Made by a program: the position numbers and the translations under genes | Notes under the pieces: model-generated | Databases searched by the model: none | What the model was told of the DNA's origin: nothing | The model's input: only the letters and a program-made list of their open reading frames with translations | Shown: in pieces, positions 1 through 10,039 of the stretch | Position numbering within the stretch: the first letter of the stretch is position 1 | Layout of the letters: every line of letters starts with the position of its first letter | Source of the DNA: Conus ventricosus | Lineage: Eukaryota; Mollusca; Gastropoda; Neogastropoda; Conidae | Assembly (NCBI GenBank): GCA_018398815.1 | Contig: CM031626.1 | Location: forward strand, 38,800,602-38,864,601 | Reading direction: 5' to 3' | Length of the DNA: 64,000 nucleotides

Positions 1-194
1 TGAGAGAATGTGTGAGTATGAGTATTTTTAGACAGAAGGTGAGCGAGTGCGTAAGTACGACTATTTATAGACAGGAAGGTGAGTGAGTGTGTGAGTATGA
101 GTATTTATGGATAGGAAGGTGAGCGAATGTGTGAATATGTATATTTATGGAAAGCAAGGTGAGTAAATGTATGAGTACGAATATTTATAGATAG
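1..194. repeat. 40-bp minisatellite, about five units
   Basis: The word 'GAAGGTGAG' followed by a GTGTGAGTATGAGTATTTAT-like core recurs with a 40-base period: units start near 1, 40, 80, 120 and 160, and the last is incomplete. Units differ by a few substitutions. The array begins at the window edge, so its true left end is unknown. A degraded counterpart lies at about 25590-25760. Confidence 0.85.
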
Positions 195-518
195 TCATTG
201 ACATAAGTAATGTTTCACGGATAATGTTACGCTCAAAGACAGTCATATATGATAATTCATATTTTCTTGACAATGCACAAGAAGAATGCTATCAATAATA
301 CAGTATTTGAGATATTCACAGATCTCTTTGATGGATTCAGTTCCACCTATCTCCATGCATATATTCATTTGCCAGTCTGAGTGTTAGCCAAATTGTAAAT
401 GTCTGTGCAAGATAGAAGACAGTGGGGTGAAGCAGAATGGCCTGAATGTGCTGCAGGAATGTGAGGAAATAAGGCACGGCGATGCAGCTGGCGCAGTAGT
501 GCGCTCACGATAACCTCA
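195..518. other. No gene seen; AT-rich single-copy flank
   Basis: I see no sustained reading frame, splice pattern or RNA structure here. The stretch is repeated in noisy form at about 25760-26105, so it belongs to the large duplication. Confidence 0.5.
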
Positions 519-520
519 AA

Positions 521-576
<56 letters not shown>

Positions 577-620
577 CTCACTCTCTCTCCTCCTCTCTCT
601 CCTCTCCTCTCTCCTCTCTC

Positions 621-674
<54 letters not shown>

Positions 675-746
675 GAGGAAATGTGTATGCACAGGTTTTA
701 TTAACATATTAACATATGCAGCAGAGGGGGGGAGGGGGGGGGGGGG
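519..746. repeat. (CT)n microsatellite followed by poly-G
   Basis: Bases 519-673 are almost pure CT with a few CTC slips. A poly-G-rich run follows at about 725-746. Both recur in order at 26106-26316. Reading frames across it give only Arg-Glu or Ser-Leu repeats and are not genes. Confidence 0.95.
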
Positions 747-883
747 TGCCGGTCAACAACGAAATAGAAAGTGTCCATACATTTGCAATCAAGCGTTTCC
801 TAAGTGTTCCCTTACATTCTTCTGACAAAATGGTTTATGCGGAAACTGGAAGGTATCCCCTATATAATATTATTAATATATAT

Positions 884-895
884 ATATATATATAT

Positions 896-949
<54 letters not shown>

Positions 950-1013
950 TATATATTATAAATATATAATATATATATATAGATATATATTATATATATA
1001 TATATAGAGATAT
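884..1013. repeat. (AT)n microsatellite
   Basis: About 130 bases of near-perfect AT dinucleotides lie directly against the left end of an R1 repeat (next feature). The same AT/R1 junction is seen at 26440-26600 and 18240-18260, which suggests R1 inserts into AT runs. Confidence 0.95.
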
Positions 1014-1014
1014 A

Positions 1015-1352
1015 ATGATAAACCAAAGAGCCTAAAACGATATTTAAAAAGTGCTCGACCCCTTGGGGAGCAACATTTGTCAATGATGTTAAAAAGGAAG
1101 GTTAAAACTCGACAAATTTGTTTCTAGCGGCGTGCGCTGTCATCAATGGTCTCTGTTTGCCCACCGCCGATGTTATATAGCGTGTGGCTCACGTTTGCGG
1201 TTGTTTGCACGTGCGGGTTGGCTGCACGGTTTTTTTGGCTTTCAGGTTTTTGTTTTGGATGTGTTCACTAACAACGATTTCCATTTATGCCATGCAGTTG
1301 TTTACTATTTCTGTTTGTGTTTAAGTTCTAAGTGTGTTGCAATATAAGTTAA
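1015..1352 (+). mobile_element. R1 interspersed repeat, left-end fragment
   Basis: This segment starts with AACCAAAGAGCCTAAAAC, runs through GACAAATTTGTTTCTAGCGG and stops near 1352. The same sequence begins the repeats at 18260, 26600 and 29125 and appears inverted at 20690-21040. Only about the first 340 bases are present, against about 2.1-2.8 kb in the longer copies. No protein is recognised. It may be a terminal fragment of a DNA transposon or a fold-back element; its class is unknown. Confidence 0.7.
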
Positions 1353-1543
1353 AAAATTGTGAGTTTTGAACTGTTGTTTTTTTTCCAACACAACTTTAGA
1401 ACTTGGGACTTTGGTTGGTGTTAAAGTTTTTGTTAGTAAATTTGTTCAGAAATTGTTCTGTATAGGGTAATAGTTCACGCCCCCATGTCATAACGGCTGT
1501 ACAGCTTTTGACATTAAAATATCATTGAGTCATTGAGTCATTG

Positions 1544-1599
<56 letters not shown>

Positions 1600-1605
1600 C
1601 TGCTG

Positions 1606-1638
<33 letters not shown>

Positions 1639-1676
1639 CTCTCTCTCTCTCTCTCTCCATCTCCTCTCTCTCTCTC
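1544..1676. repeat. (CT)n microsatellite
   Basis: A CT-dinucleotide run with short CTC and CTG interruptions follows three tandem TCATTGAG words at about 1522-1545. The counterpart in the second copy is at 32304-32425. The flanks at 1353-1543 and 1677-1915 show no convincing gene. Confidence 0.95.
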
Positions 1677-1915
1677 CTACGAGGAAATGTGTATTGCACA
1701 GGTTTATATAGGGTGTAAGCATCTTGGTGAGACAACCAGTCTGTCCACAACAGACTGCTTCAAACGTGAACGTTTTAAGGCATTCCCATCTCCGCAGGCC
1801 ATCCTGGCATGACATCTCTGTTGATATAAAAGCGGTTTTTTTTTTAAGGTTTTCGTCTTACTGTTATCTAATGCACGCCTTCTTGTGATCATTGGTCTGT
1901 GTTTCTTCCCTTCAG

Positions 1916-2173
1916 TGGCAGGCACGTCGCACAATTCATGCTTTGAGGAAAGGGAAAGTTTAGACCTATGTCGTGTTTCTGTTAGTTGCATAAAATCAGT
2001 TGCACCGTGTTACGCAACGTGCAATATCATCGATGGATCAACGTTAACGTACTCTGGACAGAATCACAGCCTCGATGGATGCCAGGCTAGTGATTTGTAC
2101 ACTTTGCCGTATTCTCCATATGGCGAAAAGCACCGGTGCTTTCTCCAGAAATGCACTGAGGGCAACAAGCCTT
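1916..2173 (+). CDS. Putative cysteine-rich extracellular exon
   Basis: An open frame follows a good acceptor (pyrimidine tract ending TTCCCTTCAG at 1915). It encodes about 85 residues with at least nine cysteines, in spacings such as C-x5-C-x6-C-x3-C and then SLDGC, and stops at a TGA near 2173. That composition suits a disulphide-rich secreted or ectodomain segment. It lies just upstream of CUB-like coding sequence on the same strand, so it may be the N-terminal part of the same gene. I do not recognise the domain. A noisy duplicate lies at 32690-32955. The true exon end is uncertain, because no donor is obvious at the stop and a frameshift may have ended the frame early. Confidence 0.35.
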
Positions 2174-2291
2174 GACTCTCTGTTTGAGTTTCCTCATCAA
2201 AAGACTAGAGTCATGAGCACTGCTAAACAGACAGACGGGTTCCAAAGCACAATACAGACTGAGCCAACCCAGCACAGACTGAACCACGGGA

Positions 2292-2828
2292 CGACTCGAC
2301 TGTCAACATAAATTCACTGTCACAGCAGAATATTGCAGACAGATTCAGCTTCGGCGATACTGAAGCACAGGACAGGTCCATCAGAATTACCAATGCATCT
2401 GCATGTTTGAAAAACCCAGTGGTAAAGGAATTTACAATTAACGACTCAGCTGTTCACTTCCGTGCTCAGAGTTCAGCTGCAGTGCACAGATGGCGGTGTC
2501 AGTTCGTACTTCATGTACAGTCTCACCAAATCGTGCGTATTCAAACTGACGAATGCCTAGGAAATGTCGTCATTAAGCATGCAATCTATTCCAGTACAGT
2601 TAAACAAAAAAAGTATTTAACAATGTGCGGACTTCCTAATGTTCCGATGAAGTCCAATATAGCTTCACTAATACAGTCATGGTGAGTGTGTATGTCAGAA
2701 CGACTACAGGAATTATGTGTGGGGAGCATTGTAGAAGGGAATCTGTGTCTTTGACATTTTCTCCCGTTAACCATTCTGCGAGGCGATTTGTTGAACTGCA
2801 ACGTCATTTATCGGTCCTCTGTCCCAAG
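2292..2828 (+). CDS. CUB-like domain exon, frameshifted, ending at a consensus donor
   Basis: From about 2292 one frame runs through NPVVKEFTINDSAVHFR, WRCQFVLHVQSHQIVRI, the cysteine segment near TDECLG and YLTMCGLPNVPMKSN to IASLIQSW, stopping at 2685. The neighbouring frame then carries MVSVYVRTTTG to SVLCPK and ends at 2828 on AAG|GTAAGT. CUB domains have a Cys/aromatic start, hydrophobic beta strands, a 'lCG' box and a final strand before 'VYVRT', and that order is visible here. A single base change near 2680 would join the halves; alternatively CATG|GTGAGT at 2681 is itself a donor. The duplicate at 33110-33655 keeps the donor. Role inferred: extracellular ligand binding. Confidence 0.45.
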
Positions 2829-2930
2829 GTAAGTATAACGTCCATATCACTGGACGGGAAGAAATGACTTGTATAGCCATGTGGTATGATCAATGATCAT
2901 TTTGTTAGTCATCAAAGTTCCTAGTCAGAC

Positions 2931-2955
2931 TCTCTCTCTCTCTCTCAATCTCTCT

Positions 2956-2986
<31 letters not shown>

Positions 2987-3175
2987 CGCTCTCTCTCTCT
3001 CTATCTCTCTCTCCTCTCTCTCTGTCTGTGCATGTGTGCGTGTGTATGGTCCGAATTCCGTACATATTTTTGTCATGTTCATTTACTGTCTGATTTTATA
3101 CAGGCTAATTATTGTACGTTTTAGTACAGTTCCATTTCAAATCATTACATCTCATGCTGTTCCCCCTCTCCCTTC

Positions 3176-3247
<72 letters not shown>

Positions 3248-3358
3248 CTCTCTTTTTTTTTCTCCCCCCCCCCCCCAATGTCATCTCACTTTGCTTAATA
3301 CGTCCTACGTATTTTCATGCCTTGCGAAAAATGAATGCATGCATGTGGTGCCTTGCTT

Positions 3359-3426
<68 letters not shown>

Positions 3427-3463
3427 TCTCTCTCTCCTCTCTCTCTCCTCTCTCTCTCTCTCC

Positions 3464-3538
<75 letters not shown>
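2931..3538. repeat. (CT)n arrays around a duplicated 150-bp spacer
   Basis: Three long CT arrays (about 2931-3025, 3180-3260, 3359-3538) are separated by spacers. The spacers beginning near 3026 and 3538 resemble each other: both pass through a GTGCGTGT word, a 'TTTGTCAT...TTCA' stretch and GTACGTT-T-AGTAC. So a unit of spacer plus CT tract has duplicated. The long Ser-Leu and Arg-Glu reading frames across it are microsatellite artefacts. Confidence 0.85.
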
Positions 3539-3659
3539 GCGTGCAAACGTGCGTGTATTTGTGTGTTCAAAAATATGTACGCACTTTGTCATATCCACTT
3601 CACTGTCTGTTTTCATACATGCCAATCTTGTACGTTGTAGTACACTTACATATGTTTCC

Positions 3660-3989
3660 CCAGCCCACCTCAATCCCTACCCCCGCTCTCTCCTTCCTCT
3701 TCATTATTATTATTCTCATTTTTATTTTATTTTATTTTTTTGTTATTATTGTTTTTGGTTGTTGTTTTGTTTATTATTATTCTTATTTTTTGTTTTGTTT
3801 TCATTTATCTTCTATTTTCATTTGATGTTCCTCTATGATTACATGACCGCTTTGCTTGCTTCTTTGATTTCTTACATTAATTGATTTCATTGCATGTTGT
3901 AGTCCCTACTCAGGGCGAGGACTGGATGTAAAAAAGCACGTTAGTGCTTATCTATTATCCTCGTAAATAAAGAATTTTGTCTTGTCTTG

Positions 3990-3993
<4 letters not shown>
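3660..3993 (+). mobile_element. LINE 3' end with (TTGTC)n tail
   Basis: A T-rich stretch leads into CCTACTCAGGGCGAGGAC, a small inverted AAGCACGTTAGTGCTT hairpin, AATAAAGAATTTTG and a tail of TTGTC repeats (about 3976-3992) that runs straight into a CT array. Non-LTR retrotransposons that end in a short tandem repeat rather than poly(A) have this layout. No coding part is attached, so this is a 5'-truncated 3'-UTR copy. A noisy duplicate lies at 34495-34828. Confidence 0.6.
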
Positions 3994-3994
<1 letters not shown>

Positions 3995-4073
<79 letters not shown>

Positions 4074-4086
4074 GACTGTCTGTCTG

Positions 4087-4134
<48 letters not shown>

Positions 4135-4200
4135 CTCTCCTTTTCTCTCCCCTGTCCGCCTCTCTCTCTGCCCCCCCCCCTCTCTCTCTCTGTCTCTCTG
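3995..4200. repeat. (CT)n microsatellite
   Basis: A CT array with CTGTCTGACTGTCTGTCTG interruption near 4069-4088 starts immediately after the LINE tail. It was probably seeded by that tail. The stretch 4201-4590 behind it shows nothing I can name. Confidence 0.95.
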
Positions 4201-4596
4201 TAAGTGTTTGGGCGCACATACTTTTATCTCCTTGTTTTGGTCGGGGTGGGGGTGGGGATGATCCAGACGTATTATCTGTAGAAACGTGTACAATGTGGTT
4301 TAACTGCACATGAAGAGAATTAAACGGAAAGATTGTTTACAGGTTTGATTTCTTTTTAACAACTAAGCAGGGCCCAATTCTAATGCAAACAATAATTGTT
4401 ATGACAGGCACACTAATACGACCCAAACTATTTCCTTTAAAATGTGGAGGAGAACAGTTGAAATGTGCCATTCACTACCACTAAAAGATCTTTTCTTCAT
4501 CATCATTCAAACCCCTCTGTTCTGTTAGAAAACACACATAATTATAGCATAAAGGTTGAGTAATATGCTGGTGGAATTTGAAAACACAAAAACATG

Positions 4597-4923
4597 TTAT
4601 GCAGGGTACATTCAGACCCCAGGACTGGATGGGGTCAGCCCATGTCGAACTACAATGATGAGCTGTGTCACTGTGACCAGACCGTCTGATCATACCTTTC
4701 TCCTGACACATATCATCTTGCAGATAGACGATCCTATATTGATAATCAGTGGTCAGTGTGGCTCGGGACACAGCAGAATAAAATTTATAATCATACGTCA
4801 TGTTCCCGGATTTGTTTGGTGATGTAACAAGCAAAAACCCTGATATGTCTGTGAGCATACCATGGTTGGTCCCCCATTCCAGAGTGCCGACTGTTTCAAC
4901 GGGTTTTCTCCTTCCACGCACAG
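4597..4923 (+). CDS. Second CUB-like segment, broken by frameshifts
   Basis: Plus-strand frames give CYAGYIQTPGLDG, then MMSCVTVTRPSDHTFLL, LTHIILQIDD and DPILIISG, which matches the opening strands of a CUB domain (Cys, GYIqTPG, Cys-hydrophobic, 'DP-L-I-sG'). A second frame supplies FPDLFGDVTSKNPDMSV to STGF, and a third the closing RVFSFHAQDLKP that runs directly into the LDLa-like exon. Two indels would be needed, near 4780-4800 and 4900. An acceptor-like GCAG is at 4601-4604. The opposite strand carries an uninterrupted 146-codon frame (4481-4921), the main argument against this reading. Continuity with the next feature favours the plus strand. Confidence 0.4.
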
Positions 4924-5088
4924 GACCTCAAACCGTATAAAGTGGAGGGATCAAACACCTGGAACTGTTCAGTGTCAGTGTGGCCTGACCTGATTGAACA
5001 CTTTCCATGTGATCTGAGACCTCAGTGTGCAGAACTTGAAGATGCGGCTCGATGTCCTTACCTTTCTGAACAATGTGGACCAGGAAAG
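4924..5088 (+). CDS. LDLa-like (LDL-receptor class A) exon
   Basis: A clean 55-codon exon lies between TTTTCTCC...CACGCACAG and GGAAAG|GTAAAG. It contains NCSVSVWPDLIEHFPC, DLRPQC, AELEDAARC and PYLSEQCGPG. The cysteine spacing C-x13-C-x5-C-x8-C-x6-C, with 'FPC' and an acidic 'LED' before the fourth Cys, is that of a divergent LDLa module that has lost one of the usual six cysteines and a canonical SDE calcium site. In molluscan receptors such modules often follow CUB domains and precede C-type lectin domains. No stop or frameshift is needed, so this is the best coding exon in the window. The copy at about 35799-35970 is too noisy to translate. Confidence 0.55.
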
Positions 5089-5202
5089 GTAAAGTGAAAG
5101 CAACCTACAGCAGTAGCAGTCTTGTCAACAGGTGAATAGAACCATCCAGTCTTACATATTCAAAGGCCGTTCACATGATTTACCGAACACTGCGGCCTCA
5201 AA

Positions 5203-5392
<190 letters not shown>

Positions 5393-5870
5393 AGACCTGT
5401 ATGCAATGGGTGCACGTTTGCTGAGAATAAAATAAAAATGAGTACGAGTCATCAGCAAAAGGAAATAACTTGTTTTCAGAAACACACAAGCAAAGGATTA
5501 CAAGGGAAAAAAATTCAAGGGAAACAAAAACCCAAAATAAACAAAGTATTATCACTTGCGTTTGAAACCAATCACAACACATATTCATGTATCGAGTTTC
5601 TGTTCATTACGTTCATGCCTAGTTTTGAGTGCATTAACGATATGCATTGTCAAACAGGTTAGGATCATCATGTTTTTAGACTGCATCAAATAAGCTAAAC
5701 AATCGCTATTTGGATAGGAATACATTCTTGATTTTTTTTTCTCTCGCAAACACGAGTACTTGAGACTTCAAACAAGAAATGAAATTCGTTTTCAATGTGA
5801 TAAAAACATGGACAGTTTTTTGGGTTGTTGTCATATATGTTATTAATTTCTAAATCGCATAATCCCAAAC

Positions 5871-5872
<2 letters not shown>
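5393..5872. other. Anonymous AT-rich stretch
   Basis: No frame, repeat or RNA that I can support. It reads like intron sequence downstream of the LDLa-like exon and is duplicated at 36290-36780. Confidence 0.4.
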
Positions 5873-5945
<73 letters not shown>

Positions 5946-5955
5946 AGAGAAGAGA
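5873..5955. repeat. (AG)n microsatellite
   Basis: Near-perfect AG repeats with three GG/AA slips. The duplicate lies at 36782-36870. Confidence 0.95.
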
Positions 5956-5969
5956 AGAAATGAAATGGA

Positions 5970-6084
5970 ATGGGTGAATGGATTTCTTTAATCAAAATGC
6001 CATTGGCGCATTCTGATGGAGCTTCAATCCGATCACAGTGCAATTACAACGGTAATCATGTACAGTGTAAATACATATCTACAG
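5970..6084 (+). CDS. Possible short exon, low support
   Basis: An open frame reads SDGASIRSQCNYNGNHVQC and KYISTG just before a GT (ATCTACAG|GTAAAA at about 6084). The 'DG-x-I' followed by two cysteines is faintly LDLa-like, and it lies on the same strand and downstream of the LDLa-like exon. No clear acceptor is visible, and the frame continues past the candidate donor, so this could be chance. Confidence 0.2.
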
Positions 6085-6221
6085 GTAAAAAAGAAAAATG
6101 GCATTTAACATCTAAGTATTGGCAACGGCTCGTCTTGCAGAGTGTTACGGATGGGTTTTGTTGCGTGTGGTCTGTATGTCGACCTTCTCAGAAAAGGGGA
6201 TGCGTGTTTGAGCTTTTCTAA

Positions 6222-6292
6222 GACACACACACACACACAACCCCACACACACACACACACCCCACTCACGAACACAGACACCCAGGCAACAC
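6222..6292. repeat. (AC)n microsatellite, interrupted
   Basis: Two short AC runs with a CCCC interruption. The same array is found at about 37160-37215 in the second copy. Confidence 0.9.
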
Positions 6293-6399
6293 ACTCTCAA
6301 TTCTTTTCCCTTTTTCTTATTGCTGCTGAGCCATCAACACATACAAAACACTCAAAACAACCCAAAGCATGGAGGACAACACCGGCTGTGAGCGTACAA

Positions 6400-7249
6400 T
6401 ACTAAATGCACATGTGGTGCCACAAACAAGTTATCACAGGCACTATCTGGCCTGACGTTACAGTCCCGCGGCTGTCACTAGACTCAACACAAAGACTGCA
6501 GTAAATAAATGGCAGCTCCGCACTAGTCACTAGTCTTGCACGACAATGCTGCCAAAGAATGCAGTTCCGCGGGAAGACGAGGACGCAGCGACGGTCAGTA
6601 GGGGAAGTAACTTTACGAAGAGGGCCCGGGGACGACACAGCGACGACTCTGTCCAGCAAGGGGAGCAACAGCTTCCTACACCACGAGCTGCAGCACAACA
6701 CACTCACAACAAAAGCAGTGCTCTACTGCACTGAGGCACCAGCATCCACTCACTGAGCTGTGGCTCTGTCACCACGAACCGGAGTTTCTCACGACCCTTA
6801 AGGACGGCTCTGGCACTGCTTTTTTGTTGACAATCGAAGGCGGTGGTTCTGGCTGGGCAGGACAAGCGCTAGCACAACGGCACAACGGACTTAAGTCCCA
6901 CGACCCCAAGCGGCGACTTCGAGCACTCAAGTGCCGCTGGCACAGCTCGGTTCACTGTTGGCACTGACCGACTTATCCACCACAGGCACAGTGGAGAATG
7001 GGGTCAAATCAGCTTGGCCCAAGGCCTGTAGTAGTGACAGTCCCCGGGGGGGACCAGGGCAAACTCTAACCAACCTGGGAGAACTGACTGTCACAAAAAC
7101 TGCACCGGAGTCCCTCTTCAGCTGAACTGGAGAGATGTATCAAGGCGGAATTCACTGCAAAGACTAATCGCCTGCTTGCGCCCGCCTGGCTTATACGGTG
7201 CTCAGGGAGCAGCAGTCAGCTAACCTACCTGACCGGTTTCACAGTGAAC
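6400..7249. other. GC-rich anonymous block, duplicated
   Basis: This 850-bp stretch is clearly richer in G and C than its surroundings, with motifs such as CCCAAGCGGCGACTTCGAG and paired ACTAGTCACTAGTC words. It is repeated with good agreement at 37440-38254, including its edge with the next LINE. I see no frame longer than about 65 codons that is shared by both copies. It could be an LTR, a non-autonomous transposon or a CpG-rich regulatory segment; the sequence does not decide. Confidence 0.4.
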
Positions 7250-7253
7250 AAGT
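7250..7253. other. Empty target site (AAGT) of the 4.5-kb TIR element
   Basis: Here the sequence reads GTGAACAAGTTCCGGTAAG without interruption. In the second copy the same flanks are split: GTGTACAAGT at 38249-38258, then 4497 bases, then AAGTTCCGGTAAG from 42756. This is the pre-insertion allele and defines AAGT as the 4-bp target-site duplication. Confidence 0.8.
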
Positions 7254-7269
7254 TCCGGTAAGGGGAGTT

Positions 7270-8960
7270 GCGCAAAAACTGTGATTGGAAAAAAAAAAAA
7301 AATGGTCTGTCACACAAAGGCTTTATACAAGTATAATGACAAGTTTCGCATTTTAACCAACATTAGGTGATGACAGTAAAAGGTATAGTCTGACATACAG
7401 GATTCACTAGTACATTCTTGCGATAATTTCTTTTCTTGTATTACTATAAGCTGGAAGGATAGAAGATTTCATATTCCCCAGCGATTAACATTGTGGACAT
7501 AACAACTGAGACTCAGTTCTTGTATACCCTTAAAGAATATGTTGACATAAAATGAAACCCCGAAATCGATATTCAGTTAGGCGTTTTTTACAAATTCCTC
7601 CCACCTGCAACTCGATTATTCTCTGTCTGATTCTTTGATAAATGCTGAAACCATTTCTACACACTGATTATCCAGACATAAGAAAACCCAAATTGTGTAA
7701 AGTTGTACGAGATTTGTAAACCATGTATGCTTCCCTTTTCGTCAAGATAACATAACATTTTGTATACCCTACACTGCAGTCCCATGTTCCCCCATACGAG
7801 TCAGTTTTAACCAAATGTAATACAACGTGCATAAGATCTACCAGATCGCCATGCAAAAAAATCACTTGGTGTTCTTTTATCTACACTTTGTTTTGTTGTT
7901 GTTGTTTTTAAAGACCATTTGTGTGTACCTTTTTTGTCTCTGAAGCGCCTTACCAACGCCATATTTTTAGAACTATACTGTACTATAGGTTGCACTGGCA
8001 TCGAATAGCTTAAAAAAAATCCAGGTGAATTATTCCCCAATGTATACAATGCTCTCAGAATCCTCACTTACGCTCCTTTAGCTTTGCTACCAATTCATTA
8101 CATGCGTATAGAAACTAAGTTTAGTTGAAAAAAAAACAATCCTTAATTTCAAAAACTTTTAACAACTCTCATTTCTGCTCTACCATATATCCATTTTTCT
8201 CTTGCTGCTAAATAATCGCCTTTTCTGAAAACTAAAATATTACTTTTATTCATATTTGCCGTCATTTCTAGAAAACAGATGCTCTATACAAGCCATTTTA
8301 CTGAGCTTGTAGTCCAAACCCCTGTTTCTGACATCAAAATGATACTGTCCGCAAACAGTTAAATAAACAGTTCCACGAAAAAAGGAGACAATGTAATACC
8401 GCACTTCCATGTTCAATTATATCTAGAGCAAGTTCATTAAAAAGAAAACCAAACAAACAAAATTGGACTGCACACGTCTCCTTGTTTTACCCTTTTGAAC
8501 ATGCTATTAAAATCTGTTTACTCTGCCTTAATTTCGATTCTGCTGTAACATTGTTTTACATAATTTTACACAGGATACATTTTGCACCTTATTCCATTTT
8601 TGACAAGTAAAGGCCACAAAAATGTTCTTGAATAGAATCGAAAAACTGTTTCAAATCTATGAATGCGACGTGTAACTTTCTGTTGTTTTACTAATTGTTT
8701 TGAACTGGCGCCAAAAAGTGTAAAAAAGGTCAATTGTTGAATAATTTGTTTAGGTTTCCAACCTGATACTCACCAGTGATATTATTTTCTTCTATCCATC
8801 TTTGGGAGTCTTACACTAAGATGAACTGTAAATCCTACTGCAAACATTACTTGGTGACATGCCCATTAATTGTTCGGATCCTCTACATATCCTTTTTCAG
8901 TAATGCACATTTGTATTCGTCCATTGTTCAGGATATATACCTTTATTAAATAAACAGTAA
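7270..8960 (-). mobile_element. Decayed LINE, reverse transcriptase and C-terminal region
   Basis: Read on the minus strand, the segment gives in order FNKGIYPEQWTNT, LYKKG, VKQGDVCSPILF (about 8461-8500), a damaged catalytic box LFADSIILMS (8335-8362; the family has F-A-D-D), MNKSNILVFRKGDYLAAREK (about 8195-8262), FSTKLSF and QPIVQYSS. Then comes the C-terminal region common in invertebrate LINEs, with a Cys-x2-Cys knuckle 'LCPQC' near 7490. Stops and indels are frequent, so it cannot make protein. An R1-unrelated fold-back element interrupts its 5' side at 8961, and endonuclease remnants continue at 9430-9725. A parallel copy is at 42780-44500. Confidence 0.75.
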
Positions 8961-9158
8961 TCAAGTGGGGTAACGTTTGCTCCCATAAGAAAACCTAAAA
9001 CAGAGTTACTTTTATTCAAGACTGGCACAGCCTTTTAAACTTGAATAAATTCAGACAAATTACATAGTCGAACAATCTAATAGTGGGGGAAAGAAAACAA
9101 GCACAGGCCCAAAAATGAACTGTCTTCATAGTAATGACTTGGCAAAGATTTCGATTAA

Positions 9159-9204
<46 letters not shown>

Positions 9205-9420
9205 GAAGGTGGAAAAACGGGAACATGAAATTTAAAGGGAAAATATTTAATATATGAAAACTTTCATTTTGGGGGTGCTTTGGTTTTTTTGTTTGCCCCC
9301 TTAGCTGTGTGGGGTCTCTATTTAACCCCGGGACCAACACAACCAGCTGTGTCCCCCTGATGAGTTCCGACCCGGGGACAAAAGGGCCCTCGGGGGCAAA
9401 TAGAAAATTAACATTGTTCC
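8961..9420. mobile_element. Fold-back element F, left arm and centre, with 43-bp poly-G
   Basis: The sequence from GTTTGCTCCCATAAG to CTTAAGGGGG and on to the 'ACACAACCAGCTGTGT' centre matches 44515-44995. It also matches, inverted, the tandem units at 45001-46860. A run of 43 G at 9160-9202 replaces the shorter G runs of the other copies. The right arm is missing; the sequence jumps to LINE endonuclease remnants at 9430. Confidence 0.7.
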
Positions 9421-9429
9421 TTGTTTGAT

Positions 9430-9725
9430 CCATTGGATTCGTAAAGCAATTCTAATCAAGGTTTATACTTCTAGAGTTGAAATACGGTATTTTGTTAGAT
9501 ATAACAACAAATAAAAAAAAAACCCTTTTTCATCCAAAAAATGATTTGTTTAAGCCCCAAAGGCCGTTACATGTTTTACCTTTTTCCCCCAGAAAGTCTC
9601 CACTGCTTTGGGCAGTTAAAAGCTGGTTTCAATAACTGCATGTTCAGAAATGCTGTGGATCAAAACTGCAACAAAAGTCTTTTCTTAAACAACAGAGTGG
9701 AATAATGAATATAGGGAAAATTTAA
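9430..9725 (-). mobile_element. LINE endonuclease remnant (5' part of the minus-strand LINE)
   Basis: This matches 48050-48380, where the minus strand reads FGTDKGFFLICCYI-like and DLNVGRED-like segments of an APE-type endonuclease. It is separated from the reverse-transcriptase part at 7270-8960 by element F. About 3 kb present in the second copy (about 45000-48040) is absent here. Confidence 0.5.
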
Positions 9726-9727
9726 AA

Positions 9728-9738
9728 TTTCTCTCTCT

Positions 9739-9777
<39 letters not shown>

Positions 9778-10030
9778 CCTTTTTTTTTTTTTTTTTTTAT
9801 AATATATTATATATAAGGGGTCAAAACCCGGCCCTGCTATTCCAACATTTATTTTCTTTGGAATTTTTTGCCGACTTTTGCTTCTTCAAACAGTTCTGAT
9901 CGTAACCCCAGTCTGCTGGAGACGTGAATTTTTTTTTTTCTCTATTTTTCTCTTCTCTCTCTCTTTCCCCCCTCTCTTTTCTCTCTCTCTCTCTCTTCTC
10001 TCCAAAAGCTTCCGATAACCGTTTATTTTC
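9728..10030. repeat. CT, poly-T and short AT runs
   Basis: CT tracts at 9728-9776 and 9945-10005 flank a unique word series (GCTTCTTCAAAC, GTCTGCTGGAGACG at about 9880-9930) that marks the start of the tandem 5-kb module. The same marker recurs at 14869-14920 and 48640-48690. Confidence 0.85.
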
Positions 10031-10039
10031 TGTCCGTTC

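Noticed and set aside
3036..3884. 282-codon frame rich in Ser-Leu
   Set aside because: It is created by CT dinucleotide repeats, which have no stop in several frames on both strands.
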